Positions 27,659 through 35,129 of a stretch of 56,518 bases of DNA are shown piece by piece. Both the position numbers and the translations under genes were made by a program. The notes under the pieces are model-generated. The model was not told the DNA's origin. It did not search any database and saw only the letters and a program-made list of their open reading frames with translations. The stretch comes from Pseudomonadota bacterium (GTDB lineage: Bacteria > Pseudomonadota > Alphaproteobacteria > Rhizobiales > Xanthobacteraceae), in NCBI GenBank assembly GCA_018242205.1, contig JAFECJ010000028.1:1-56518 (forward strand), in the 5' to 3' direction. Each line of letters begins with the position of its first letter. The stretch's first letter is position 1.

Positions 27659-29698
27659 ATGAACGGCCGCAGGAAAGATATCGATCCGGCGAGCGAATTG
27701 CGCGAAGACGACGACGCGCCGACGCTGCCCGAACTCGATCTGGGCGAAGTCGAGGCGGAGGCGGGCACTTTGGCCCATGGCCGCGCCGCGATCACGCGCG
27801 CCGTCAAACACGCGCCGGCCGGTCCCGGCGTCTATCGTATGATCGATGCCAAGGGCGAAGTGCTCTATGTCGGCAAGGCGAAGAGCATCAAGAAGCGCGT
27901 CGCCAATTATACGCGGCCGGTCGCCTATGACGCGCGCATCGCGCGGATGATCGCGGCAACGGTGTCGATGGAGTTCGTCTCCACCGCAACCGAGACCGAG
28001 GCGCTGCTGCTCGAGGCCAACCTGATCAAGCGCTTGCGGCCGCGCTTCAACGTTCTGCTGCGCGACGACAAGTCGTTTCCCTATATCCTGATCACCTCAG
28101 ATCACTGGGCGCCTCAGATCCTGAAGCATCGTGGCGCGCGCACCCGGCCAGGGCAATATTACGGACCGTTCGCCAATGCCGGCGCGGTCAACCGCACCAT
28201 CAACGCGCTGCAGCGCGCCTTCCTTCTGCGCTCCTGTTCGGATTCGTTCTTTGAATCGCGATCGCGGCCGTGCCTGCTCTATCAGATCAAGCGCTGCTCG
28301 GGGCCGTGCACGCAGGAGATCGACTTCAAGGGCTACGCCGAGCTGGTGCGCGAGGCGAACGCCTTCCTAGACGGCAAGAGCCGCAATGTGCAGAAGGAAT
28401 TGGCGGCCGAGATGGAGCAGGCCTCGCAGGCGCTCGATTTCGAGCGCGCCGCGATCTACCGCGACCGCTTGGCGGCGCTCTCGGCGATCACTTCGACGCA
28501 GGGCATCAACCCGCGCACCATCGAGGAAGCCGATGTCTTCGCCGTGCATCAGGATGGCGGCTACTCCTGCGTCGAGGTGTTCTTCTTCCGCACCGGACAG
28601 AACTGGGGCAACCGCGCTTATTTCCCGAAGGCCGATCGCGCGCTCGGTCCCGGTGAGGTGTTGAGCGCGTTCCTGGCGCAATTCTACGACGACAAGCCGG
28701 CACCGCGGCTGATCATCGTTTCGCATGAGTTCGACGAACGGACACTGCTCGCCGACGCGCTGTCGGCCAAGAGCGAGCGCAAGGTCGAAGTCGCGCTGCC
28801 GCAGCGCGGCGAGCGCAAGGATCTGGCGATGCACGCGTTGGCGAATGCCCGCGAGGCGCTCGGCCGCAAGCTCGCCGACACCGCCTCGCAGCAGCGGCTG
28901 TTCGCGGCGCTGACCGAGGCCTTCGGCCTCGCGAAGCCGCCGCAGCGCATCGAGGTCTATGACAACAGCCACATCGCCGGCACTAATGCAGTCGGTGGCA
29001 TGATCGTCGCGGGCCCGGAAGGCTTCCGCAAGAACCAGTACCGCAAGTTCAACATCCGTTCGACCGAACTGACGCCGGGCGACGACTACGGCATGATGCG
29101 TGAAGTCTTGCAGCGCCGCTTCAAGCGGCTGCTGGATGAGAGCCCGCGCGCTCCTTCTTCTTCAACCTCCCCGCAAGGGGGAAGGGAACAAGCTGCGGCG
29201 AGTGGCAATTCGGAGCACGACGAACCCGCCGAATCGCCGTGGCCCGACCTGCTGCTGATCGACGGCGGGCAGGGCCAATTGCGCGCGGCGCAGGAGACGC
29301 TTGCCGAGATGGGCGTCACCAAGGTGCCGCTGGTGTCGATCGCCAAGGGCCGCGACCGCGAAGCGGGCCGCGAAACCTTCTTCATGCCGGGCAAGATGCC
29401 GTTCAAGCTGCCGCCGCGCGATCCGGTTCTGTATTTCGTCGAGCGGCTGCGCGACGAAGCCCACCGCTTCGCCATCGGTTCGCACCGCACGCGGCGCAAG
29501 AAGGACATCCGCGAGGCCGGCTTGCAGGAGATCGAGGGGATCGGGCCCACCCGAAAGCGGGCGCTGCTCCACCACTTCGGCACCGTGAAGGCGATCGAGC
29601 GCGCCAGCCTCGCCGATCTGTCGCGCGTGCCGGGAATTAGTGCGGAGACGGCGCGGAAGGTCTATGAGTTCTTCCACGACAAGGTGCCGGCGAAGTGA
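27659..29698 (+). CDS. uvrC: UvrABC excinuclease subunit C
   Basis: 679 aa from the ATG at 27659; the open frame upstream overlaps the SDR gene and is noise. The GIY-YIG domain (about residues 50-140) has GPGVYRMI and [18 protein letters not shown] motif spans about 240-280 ([20 protein letters not shown]). The RNase H-like nuclease domain has [15 protein letters not shown] and [10 protein letters not shown], and C-terminal helix-hairpin-helix motifs ([32 protein letters not shown]) close the protein. It incises both sides of bulky lesions with UvrB. A Ser/Gly-rich insert at about 497-523 inside the nuclease domain is encoded by a palindromic repeat. Confidence 0.96.
   Translation: MNGRRKDIDPASELREDDDAPTLPELDLGEVEAEAGTLAHGRAAITRAVKHAPAGPGVYRMIDAKGEVLYVGKAKSIKKRVANYTRPVAYDARIARMIAATVSMEFVSTATETEALLLEANLIKRLRPRFNVLLRDDKSFPYILITSDHWAPQILKHRGARTRPGQYYGPFANAGAVNRTINALQRAFLLRSCSDSFFESRSRPCLLYQIKRCSGPCTQEIDFKGYAELVREANAFLDGKSRNVQKELAAEMEQASQALDFERAAIYRDRLAALSAITSTQGINPRTIEEADVFAVHQDGGYSCVEVFFFRTGQNWGNRAYFPKADRALGPGEVLSAFLAQFYDDKPAPRLIIVSHEFDERTLLADALSAKSERKVEVALPQRGERKDLAMHALANAREALGRKLADTASQQRLFAALTEAFGLAKPPQRIEVYDNSHIAGTNAVGGMIVAGPEGFRKNQYRKFNIRSTELTPGDDYGMMREVLQRRFKRLLDESPRAPSSSTSPQGGREQAAASGNSEHDEPAESPWPDLLLIDGGQGQLRAAQETLAEMGVTKVPLVSIAKGRDREAGRETFFMPGKMPFKLPPRDPVLYFVERLRDEAHRFAIGSHRTRRKKDIREAGLQEIEGIGPTRKRALLHHFGTVKAIERASLADLSRVPGISAETARKVYEFFHDKVPAK
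29162..29188. repeat. Palindromic element inserted in frame in uvrC
   Basis: CTCCCCGCAAGGGGGAAGG, preceded by a T/C-rich run, is a small palindrome of the form seen in many Rhizobiales intergenic repeats. Here it is read through in frame and encodes part of the insert [12 protein letters not shown] between the conserved RFKRLL and [11 protein letters not shown] blocks. Confidence 0.6.
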
Positions 29699-29714
29699 TC
29701 AAGGCATATACACC

Positions 29715-29801
29715 GTCATGCCCGGGCTTGACCCGGGCATCCCGCTTAGGCTGGCACTGCGCGTCCCTAAGCGAGATGGCCGGATCAAGTCCGGCCATGA
29801 C
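29715..29801. repeat. Compound palindromic intergenic repeat after uvrC
   Basis: Two 9-bp hairpins, ATGCCCGGG/CCCGGGCAT (29718-29726, 29732-29740) and ATGGCCGGA/TCCGGCCAT (29776-29784, 29790-29798), have 5-nt loops CTTGA and TCAAG that are exact complements. Between them CGCTTAGG/CCTAAGCG (29743-29750, 29766-29773) forms a third stem. The whole is an imperfect inverted repeat of about 87 bp, of the BIME-like type known from Rhizobiales genomes. Confidence 0.8.
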
Positions 29802-29827
29802 AAGAAGGAGAACGGGGTAGGGAAGCA

Positions 29828-30718
29828 ATGATCATCAAGTCGCAGGCCGACGTCACGCCGGCCGTTCTCGAGGCCTACAGCAAGATCGACGACCCGCGGT
29901 TGCGCGAGGTCGTTGCCGCGCTGGTCAAGCACCTGCACGCCTTCGCTCGCGAGGTTCATCTCACCGAAGAGGAATTCCATAAGGGCGCGGCGATCGTCGC
30001 CCGGCTCGGGCAGATGACCAACGCGACCCACAACGAAGTGGTGTTGATGTGCGGCTCGCTCGGCTTCTCGGCGCTGGTGTGTCTGCTGAACAACGGCAAC
30101 AACGGCCAGACCGAAACCACCGCCAACCTGCTCGGGCCGTTCTGGCGGCTGAACTCGCCGCGTACCGAAAGCGGCGGCTCGATCGTGCGTTCGCCAACGC
30201 CGGGGCCGGTGCTGTTCGTCACCTGCACGGTCAAGGATACGAAGGGGCAGCCGATCGCCGGTGCCGAGGTCGATGTCTGGCATTCCTCGCCGGAAGGCTT
30301 CTACGAGCAGCAGGACCCCAACCAGGCCGACATGAATCTGCGCGGCAAATTCACAACCGACGCCAAAGGCCAGTTCAGCTTCCGCAGCGTCAAGCCGGCC
30401 GGTTATCCGATCCCGATCGAGGGGCCGGTCGGCGATCTGCTGCGCCATGCCGGCCGCCACAATTACCGGCCGGCGCATCTGCACTTCCTGATCTTCAAGG
30501 AAGGCTTCAAGACCCACATCTCGCAAATCTACACGCCGGACGACGACAAACTGGAGACAGACGTCCAGTTCGGCGTCACCCGCGCGCTGATCGGCGATTT
30601 CGTCCGCCACGATGGCGCGGCGCCGGCGCCGGATGTGCGAGGGGAATGGTATTCGCTGGATCAGGTTTTTGTAATGGAGCAGGGGCTCGCCAAGCTGCCG
30701 AAAGCGCCGATCCAGTAG
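29828..30718 (+). CDS. Intradiol ring-cleavage dioxygenase (catechol / hydroxyquinol type)
   Basis: 296 aa. The N-terminal helical dimerisation domain (1-100) includes LTEEEFHKGAAIV. It is followed by the PF00775-type barrel: ANLLGPFW (about 99-106), DVWHSSPEGFYEQQD with the first iron tyrosine near 158, PAGYPIP with the second near 196, and RPAHLHF with the two histidines near 216-218. The Fe(III) ligand set is complete. It cleaves catechol, or more likely hydroxyquinol, between the hydroxyls. No other aromatic-degradation gene is near. It interrupts the usual uvrC-pgsA order and is preceded by a palindromic repeat. Confidence 0.92.
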   Translation: MIIKSQADVTPAVLEAYSKIDDPRLREVVAALVKHLHAFAREVHLTEEEFHKGAAIVARLGQMTNATHNEVVLMCGSLGFSALVCLLNNGNNGQTETTANLLGPFWRLNSPRTESGGSIVRSPTPGPVLFVTCTVKDTKGQPIAGAEVDVWHSSPEGFYEQQDPNQADMNLRGKFTTDAKGQFSFRSVKPAGYPIPIEGPVGDLLRHAGRHNYRPAHLHFLIFKEGFKTHISQIYTPDDDKLETDVQFGVTRALIGDFVRHDGAAPAPDVRGEWYSLDQVFVMEQGLAKLPKAPIQ

Positions 30719-30804
30719 CGGTAAAAGCCGCATTCTGCCCACATGTGAGATGTTCGCAGCGGGCGGTTGACCTGATGGCGGTCGCGGTGTTCCTTGTCAC
30801 CCGC

Positions 30805-31413
30805 ATGAACGCCACCCAATACACCAAGCTGCCGGCGCACCCGCTGGCGCTGCCGAATATCCTGACCTATGCGCGCATCGCCGCGGTGCCGGTTGTGGTC
30901 GGTCTGCTGTTCTGGCAGAGCCTGCTCGGCGGCGGGCTGTGGCTGCGCTGGGTGGCGCTGGCGGTGTTCATCGCCGCCGCGGTGACCGATTTCTTCGACG
31001 GCTATCTGGCGCGGGCCTGGGGCCAGCAATCCTCGCTCGGCCGCATGCTCGATCCGATCGCCGACAAGCTCTTGGTCGCCTCGAGCCTTCTGATGCTGGC
31101 GGCTGGAACCACGATTCGCGGCTGGGCGCTGCTCGCCGCCATCATTATCTTGTGTCGCGAGGTGCTGGTGTCGGGTTTGCGCGAATACCTCGCCGAACTG
31201 CGCGTCGGCGTCCCGGTCACCACGCTGGCCAAGTGGAAGACCTTCGTCCAGCTCTTTGCCATCGGTTTCCTGATCGCGGGCGAGGCGGGCGAGAAAGTGC
31301 TGCCGGTCACCATCGAGGTTGGCATTACCTTATTGTGGCTGGCGGCGATCGTGACGCTCTACACCGGCTGGGACTATCTGCGCGCCGGTCTGCGGCACAT
31401 GATCGAGTATTGA
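30805..31413 (+). CDS. pgsA: CDP-diacylglycerol-glycerol-3-phosphate 3-phosphatidyltransferase PgsA
   Basis: 202 aa from the ATG at 30805 (an ATG at 30775 is possible; neither has a strong ribosome site). The CDP-alcohol phosphotransferase signature is complete: TDFFDGYLARAWGQQSSLG then RMLDPIADK (about residues 62-90). Several membrane segments follow. It makes phosphatidylglycerophosphate, the committed step to phosphatidylglycerol and cardiolipin, at the inner membrane. It begins a tight run with moaD (10 bp) and moaE. Confidence 0.94.
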   Translation: MNATQYTKLPAHPLALPNILTYARIAAVPVVVGLLFWQSLLGGGLWLRWVALAVFIAAAVTDFFDGYLARAWGQQSSLGRMLDPIADKLLVASSLLMLAAGTTIRGWALLAAIIILCREVLVSGLREYLAELRVGVPVTTLAKWKTFVQLFAIGFLIAGEAGEKVLPVTIEVGITLLWLAAIVTLYTGWDYLRAGLRHMIEY

Positions 31414-31423
31414 GCGGACAACG

Positions 31424-31681
31424 ATGGCCATCAAACTGCGCTATTTCGCCTGGGTGCGCGAACGCGTCGGTAAGCCGGACGAGGAGATCGAGCTTCCCGC
31501 CGGTATCGCTACCATTGGCGAACTGATGACCTGGCTCGCCGGGCGCGGCGAGGAATACGCCTATGCGTTCGAAAATCCCAAGATCATCCGCGCCGCCATC
31601 GACCGCAGTCACGTGAAGCCTCAGGCGGCGATCGCCGGCGCCCGGGAGATCGCGTTTTTCCCGCCGATGACGGGAGGTTGA
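31424..31681 (+). CDS. moaD: Molybdopterin synthase sulfur-carrier subunit MoaD
   Basis: 85 aa with the ubiquitin-like fold signature: KLRYFAWVRERVG at the start, ELPAGIATIGELMTWL, and the C-terminal FFPPMTGG. The terminal Gly-Gly becomes the thiocarboxylate that supplies sulfur to MoaE. It sits 10 bp after pgsA and 56 bp before moaE in the order usual for Rhizobiales. Confidence 0.95.
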   Translation: MAIKLRYFAWVRERVGKPDEEIELPAGIATIGELMTWLAGRGEEYAYAFENPKIIRAAIDRSHVKPQAAIAGAREIAFFPPMTGG

Positions 31682-31710
31682 TCCGTCGTCCTGCGCTTCG
31701 GGATGACGGA
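31682..31710. repeat. Short palindromic repeat between moaD and moaE
   Basis: TCCGTCGTCC (31682-31691) and GGATGACGGA (31701-31710) form a 10-bp stem with one G-U pair around a 9-nt loop directly after the moaD stop. It resembles CGTCATCCC-type dispersed repeats. Confidence 0.6.
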
Positions 31711-31737
31711 ATGGGCGCGATCCACTAGATTAGGCCC

Positions 31738-32244
31738 ATGGCGGCGATCATCACGGTTAAAGTCCAGCGCGAGCCCTTCGACGTCTCGGCCGAGACGGCG
31801 GCGCTGACGCGCGGCAGCACCGCTGTCGGCGCCGTGGTGACCTTCACCGGCATCTGCCGCGGTGACGAAAATGGCGAGCCGATCGCCGCGCTGACGCTGG
31901 AGCATTATCCCGGCATGGCGGAGGCCGAGATTGAAGGCCACGTCGCCGAGGCGGCGCAGCGCTGGCCGCTTATCGGCGCCACCGTCATCCACCGCTTTGG
32001 CCGTCTCGTGCCGGGCGAGGACATCATGATGGTGGCGACCGCGTCGTCGCACCGCGCCGCGGCCTTCGCCGCTGCCGATTTCCTGATGGATTATCTGAAG
32101 ACCCGGGCGCCGTTCTGGAAGCAGGTGGAGAAAGCGTCGGGCGATACAGGTAGGGAGAAGATCTGGGTCGAGGCCAAGGCCGATGACGATGCGGCGGCGG
32201 CGCGCTGGGCCAAACCCGGCCGATCCGATCAGGCCGCCGAATAG
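31738..32244 (+). CDS. moaE: Molybdopterin synthase catalytic subunit MoaE
   Basis: 168 aa. Recognisable MoaE segments: VGAVVTFTGICRG (about residues 31-43), LTLEHYPGMAEAEI, IHRFGRLVPGEDIMMVA, and the active-site lysine region DYLKTRAPFWKQ (about 118-129). It uses MoaD thiocarboxylate to convert precursor Z (cPMP) to molybdopterin. The C-terminal tail of about 25 residues is Ala/Asp-rich and probably disordered. The next gene follows by 13 bp. Confidence 0.95.
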   Translation: MAAIITVKVQREPFDVSAETAALTRGSTAVGAVVTFTGICRGDENGEPIAALTLEHYPGMAEAEIEGHVAEAAQRWPLIGATVIHRFGRLVPGEDIMMVATASSHRAAAFAAADFLMDYLKTRAPFWKQVEKASGDTGREKIWVEAKADDDAAAARWAKPGRSDQAAE

Positions 32245-32257
32245 CCGGAGAACATTC

Positions 32258-33211
32258 ATGATCCCGTTGGTGATGGCGGCAGTGGCGGTGATCGCGCTCG
32301 TGGCGCAGCCTGCGCCGGCGGCGGAAATGTCCTACTTCGACGTCACCAAGGGCGCGCATCCGCACGATGTCGCGCCGGCGCCGGACGGGCTTGTCTGGTA
32401 CACCGCGCAACTTCAGGGCGCGCTCGGCATCCTCGATCCGAAGACCGGCAAGGTGACGCAGGTGCCGCTCGGCGCCGATTCGGCGCCGCATGGCGTCATC
32501 GTCGGTCCCGATCGCGCGGCCTGGATCACCGACGGCGGGCTCAACGCCATCGTGCGGTACGACGCCGCGACCAAGGCGGTGAAAACGTTTCCGCTGCCGA
32601 AGGCGTTTCCCAACGCCAATCTCAACACCGCGACCTTCGACCGCAAGGGCATTCTCTGGTTCACCGGCCAGAACGGCGTCTATGGCCGCGTCGATCCGGC
32701 CAGCGGCAAAGTCGATGCGTGGAAGGCGCCGAAGGGCGTCGGCCCCTATGGCATCACGACGACGCCGAATGGCGAGGTCTGGTATGCTTCGCTGGCCGGC
32801 GATCACATCGCCAAGATCGACACGGTATCGGGCGACGCGCTGGTGGTGGCGCCGCCGCGCCCTGGCGTCGGCCCGCGCCGCATCTGGTCGGATTCGCGCA
32901 ACGTCCTCTGGGTCAGCTTCTGGAACACCGGAGAAGTCGGTCGCTACGATTCGCTCAACAAAGTGTGGCGGGTGTGGAAGCTGCCGGACGCCGACAACGG
33001 CGCCTATGCCGTGTTCGTCGACGACAAGGACAAGGTCTGGCTGTCGGACTGGAATTCGAATGCGATTCTGCGCTTCGATCCGGTGACGGAAAAGTTCGAG
33101 CGCTTTGCCAGCAACCGCAGGCGCGCCGACGTGCGCCAGATGCTCGGCCGGCCCGGCGAATTGTGGGCCGCCGAATCCGGCACCGACCGTCTGGTTGTCA
33201 TCCGTGATTAG
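32258..33211 (+). CDS. Exported beta-propeller, virginiamycin B lyase (Vgb)-like
   Basis: 317 aa from the ATG at 32258 (GGAG 7 nt upstream), with a signal peptide MIPLVMAAVAVIALVAQPAP, cut near AAEM. At least six repeats follow of the type PHDVAPAPDGLVWYT, PHGVIVGPDRAAWIT and PYGITTTPNGEVWYAS, the blade pattern of Vgb/streptogramin-lyase propellers. Most such periplasmic relatives are not antibiotic lyases, so the activity is open. It is tightly packed between moaE and the DUF1460 gene (12-13 bp), so it is co-transcribed. Confidence 0.85.
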   Translation: MIPLVMAAVAVIALVAQPAPAAEMSYFDVTKGAHPHDVAPAPDGLVWYTAQLQGALGILDPKTGKVTQVPLGADSAPHGVIVGPDRAAWITDGGLNAIVRYDAATKAVKTFPLPKAFPNANLNTATFDRKGILWFTGQNGVYGRVDPASGKVDAWKAPKGVGPYGITTTPNGEVWYASLAGDHIAKIDTVSGDALVVAPPRPGVGPRRIWSDSRNVLWVSFWNTGEVGRYDSLNKVWRVWKLPDADNGAYAVFVDDKDKVWLSDWNSNAILRFDPVTEKFERFASNRRRADVRQMLGRPGELWAAESGTDRLVVIRD

Positions 33212-33223
33212 CGGCGCGAGACG

Positions 33224-34027
33224 ATGATGCGCAGCGCGATCACCCGACGCCGCATGCTGTCGGCTATGGCCGGCGGTGCGGCGGCGCTGGGCGGGGTTGC
33301 GCCAGCCGCGGCGTTGTCGCCTAATCCGGTGCGCGAGGCGCGCATTGCCCGGCTGATCGGCGAAGCGGCGCATCTGCCGGCGGTGGCGCAGCGCGTCGCC
33401 TTCATCTCACATGCGCTGATCGGTTCGCCGTATCGCGCCTATACACTGATCGGCGGCCCGCACCGGCCGGAGCGTTTCGTCGTGCGCGACGACGTGTTCG
33501 ATTGCGTCACGTTCCTCGAGACCGTGCTGGCGGCGGCGCGCGCACACGATGCCTCGCAGTTCGAGGCGCAACTGCGCCTGATCCGCTACCGCGGCGGCGA
33601 CGTCGAGTGGCTGGCGCGCAACCACTATTTCGCCGACTGGTGCACGAACAACATCGCCAACAAGGTTTGCCGGCCGCTGCTATTGCCCGGTAACACGACG
33701 GCGGACAAGCGGCTCACCGCGGAACGGGGATTGCCGCCGCGCCGGGTGACGATGAGCGCGCTGCCATTCGGCGCCTTGTTCGACAACCGGATGCTGTTGT
33801 CGACCGGCGACATCATCGGCTTCCTGTCGCGGCGACCCGGCCTCGACTACTTCCATTCGGGCTTTGTCGTCGTTGACGATGCCGGTCATCTGTGGCTGCG
33901 TCATGCCGCACGGAGCCGCGGCCGCGTGCTCGATCAGCCGCTGTTGCGTTTCCTGCGCGACAATCCGGCGCGGGCCGTCACTCTGCTGCGTGTCAGGGAA
34001 CCCACGCCCGGTCACGTGCTTATATAA
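33224..34027 (+). CDS. DUF1460 (NlpC/P60-like amidase) exported protein
   Basis: 267 aa with a twin-arginine-like signal (ITRRRMLSAMAGGAAALGG). The NlpC/P60-clan cysteine lies in DDVFDCVTFLETVLAAA (Cys about residue 91). RYRGGDVEWLARNHYFADW follows, as in DUF1460 proteins, and a histidine comes later in DYFHSGFVV. A structural-genomics member acts on peptidoglycan-type bonds (from memory), so an N-acetylmuramoyl-L-alanine amidase-like role in the periplasm is inferred. It overlaps no gene but is within 12 bp of the upstream propeller. Confidence 0.82.
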   Translation: MMRSAITRRRMLSAMAGGAAALGGVAPAAALSPNPVREARIARLIGEAAHLPAVAQRVAFISHALIGSPYRAYTLIGGPHRPERFVVRDDVFDCVTFLETVLAAARAHDASQFEAQLRLIRYRGGDVEWLARNHYFADWCTNNIANKVCRPLLLPGNTTADKRLTAERGLPPRRVTMSALPFGALFDNRMLLSTGDIIGFLSRRPGLDYFHSGFVVVDDAGHLWLRHAARSRGRVLDQPLLRFLRDNPARAVTLLRVREPTPGHVLI

Positions 34028-34060
34028 GTGGGGCGCAATTCATTTGATCGGCGCTTCGCA

Positions 34061-35113
34061 ATGCTTGCACTCACCGTCCTGCCCGGCAAACCCCACTCGA
34101 TCAACCTGGAAGACATGCCATTGCCACCGGTCGGTGACGGCGCCGTCCTGGTGCGCGCGCTCGCGCTCGGCATATGCGGCACCGACCGCGAAATCATCGC
34201 CGGCGACTACGGTTCGGCACCTCCCGGCGAGGAGCGTCTCATCCTCGGTCACGAATCGCTGGGCCGCGTCGAGGAGACGCCGGACGGTTGCGATCTGCGG
34301 CCGGGCGATCTGGTCGTCGGCATCGTGCGGCGGCCGGACCCAGTGCCGTGCCCGTCCTGTGCCGCCGGCGAATGGGACATGTGCCGCAACGGCCGCTACA
34401 CAGAACGCGGCATCAAGGCGCGCAACGGCTACGGCAGCGAATATTTCCGCATCGAGCCGGAATTCGTCGTCAAGCTCGATCCCGATCTCGGCGCGCTCGG
34501 CGTCTTGATCGAGCCGACCTCGGTCGTCGCCAAAGCGTGGGAGCAATGCCTGCGCATCGGTCAGCGCAGCGCCGCCTGGCGGCCGTGCACTGCGCTGATC
34601 ACCGGCGCTGGTCCGATCGGATTGCTGGCGGCGATGATCGGCGTGCAGCAGGGGCTGGACGTTCATGTCTATGATCGCAACAAGGGCGGCGCCAAGCCCG
34701 CACTGACCCGTGATCTCGGCGCCACTTATCACACGGACTTTCCCGATCTCGACAAGCTTCAACCCGACGTCGTGATGGAATGTACCGGCGCGGCCCCGGT
34801 TATCGCGCGGACCATGGGCGGCGCGGCGGCCGCCGGCATCGTCTGTCTCGCCGGCGTATCGGGAGCAGGCCACGAGATGACGTCCGATATCGGCGGCTTC
34901 AACCGGGCCATGGTGCTCGACAATCAAACCGTGTTCGGTTCGGTCAACGCCAATCACCGGCATTATGCGGCGGCCGAACGCGCGCTCGATCGCGCGGACC
35001 CGGCCTGGCTGTCGCGCCTCATCAGCCGGCGCGTGCCGCTATCGCGCTGGACGGAGGCCTTCGAGCGGCGCGACGACGACATCAAGGTCGTCTTGGATTT
35101 TGCCGCACATTGA
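34061..35113 (+). CDS. Zinc-dependent alcohol dehydrogenase family, glucose 1-dehydrogenase-like
   Basis: 350 aa from the ATG at 34061 (a GTG at 34028 would add 11 residues). It is a medium-chain dehydrogenase: catalytic zinc in GICGTDREI (Cys about 39) and LGHESLG (His about 66). A structural zinc set sits in PCPSCAAGEWDMC (about 99-111), and the coenzyme loop GAGPIGLLA is at about 183-191. The sequence style (MLALTVLPGKP, GYGSEYFRIEP) is that of archaeal-type glucose 1-dehydrogenase. The next gene is a GH15 glucosidase, which would release its glucose substrate, so oxidation to gluconolactone is plausible. Confidence 0.88.
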   Translation: MLALTVLPGKPHSINLEDMPLPPVGDGAVLVRALALGICGTDREIIAGDYGSAPPGEERLILGHESLGRVEETPDGCDLRPGDLVVGIVRRPDPVPCPSCAAGEWDMCRNGRYTERGIKARNGYGSEYFRIEPEFVVKLDPDLGALGVLIEPTSVVAKAWEQCLRIGQRSAAWRPCTALITGAGPIGLLAAMIGVQQGLDVHVYDRNKGGAKPALTRDLGATYHTDFPDLDKLQPDVVMECTGAAPVIARTMGGAAAAGIVCLAGVSGAGHEMTSDIGGFNRAMVLDNQTVFGSVNANHRHYAAAERALDRADPAWLSRLISRRVPLSRWTEAFERRDDDIKVVLDFAAH

Positions 35114-35129
35114 TTACTGTCGAGGCGGC

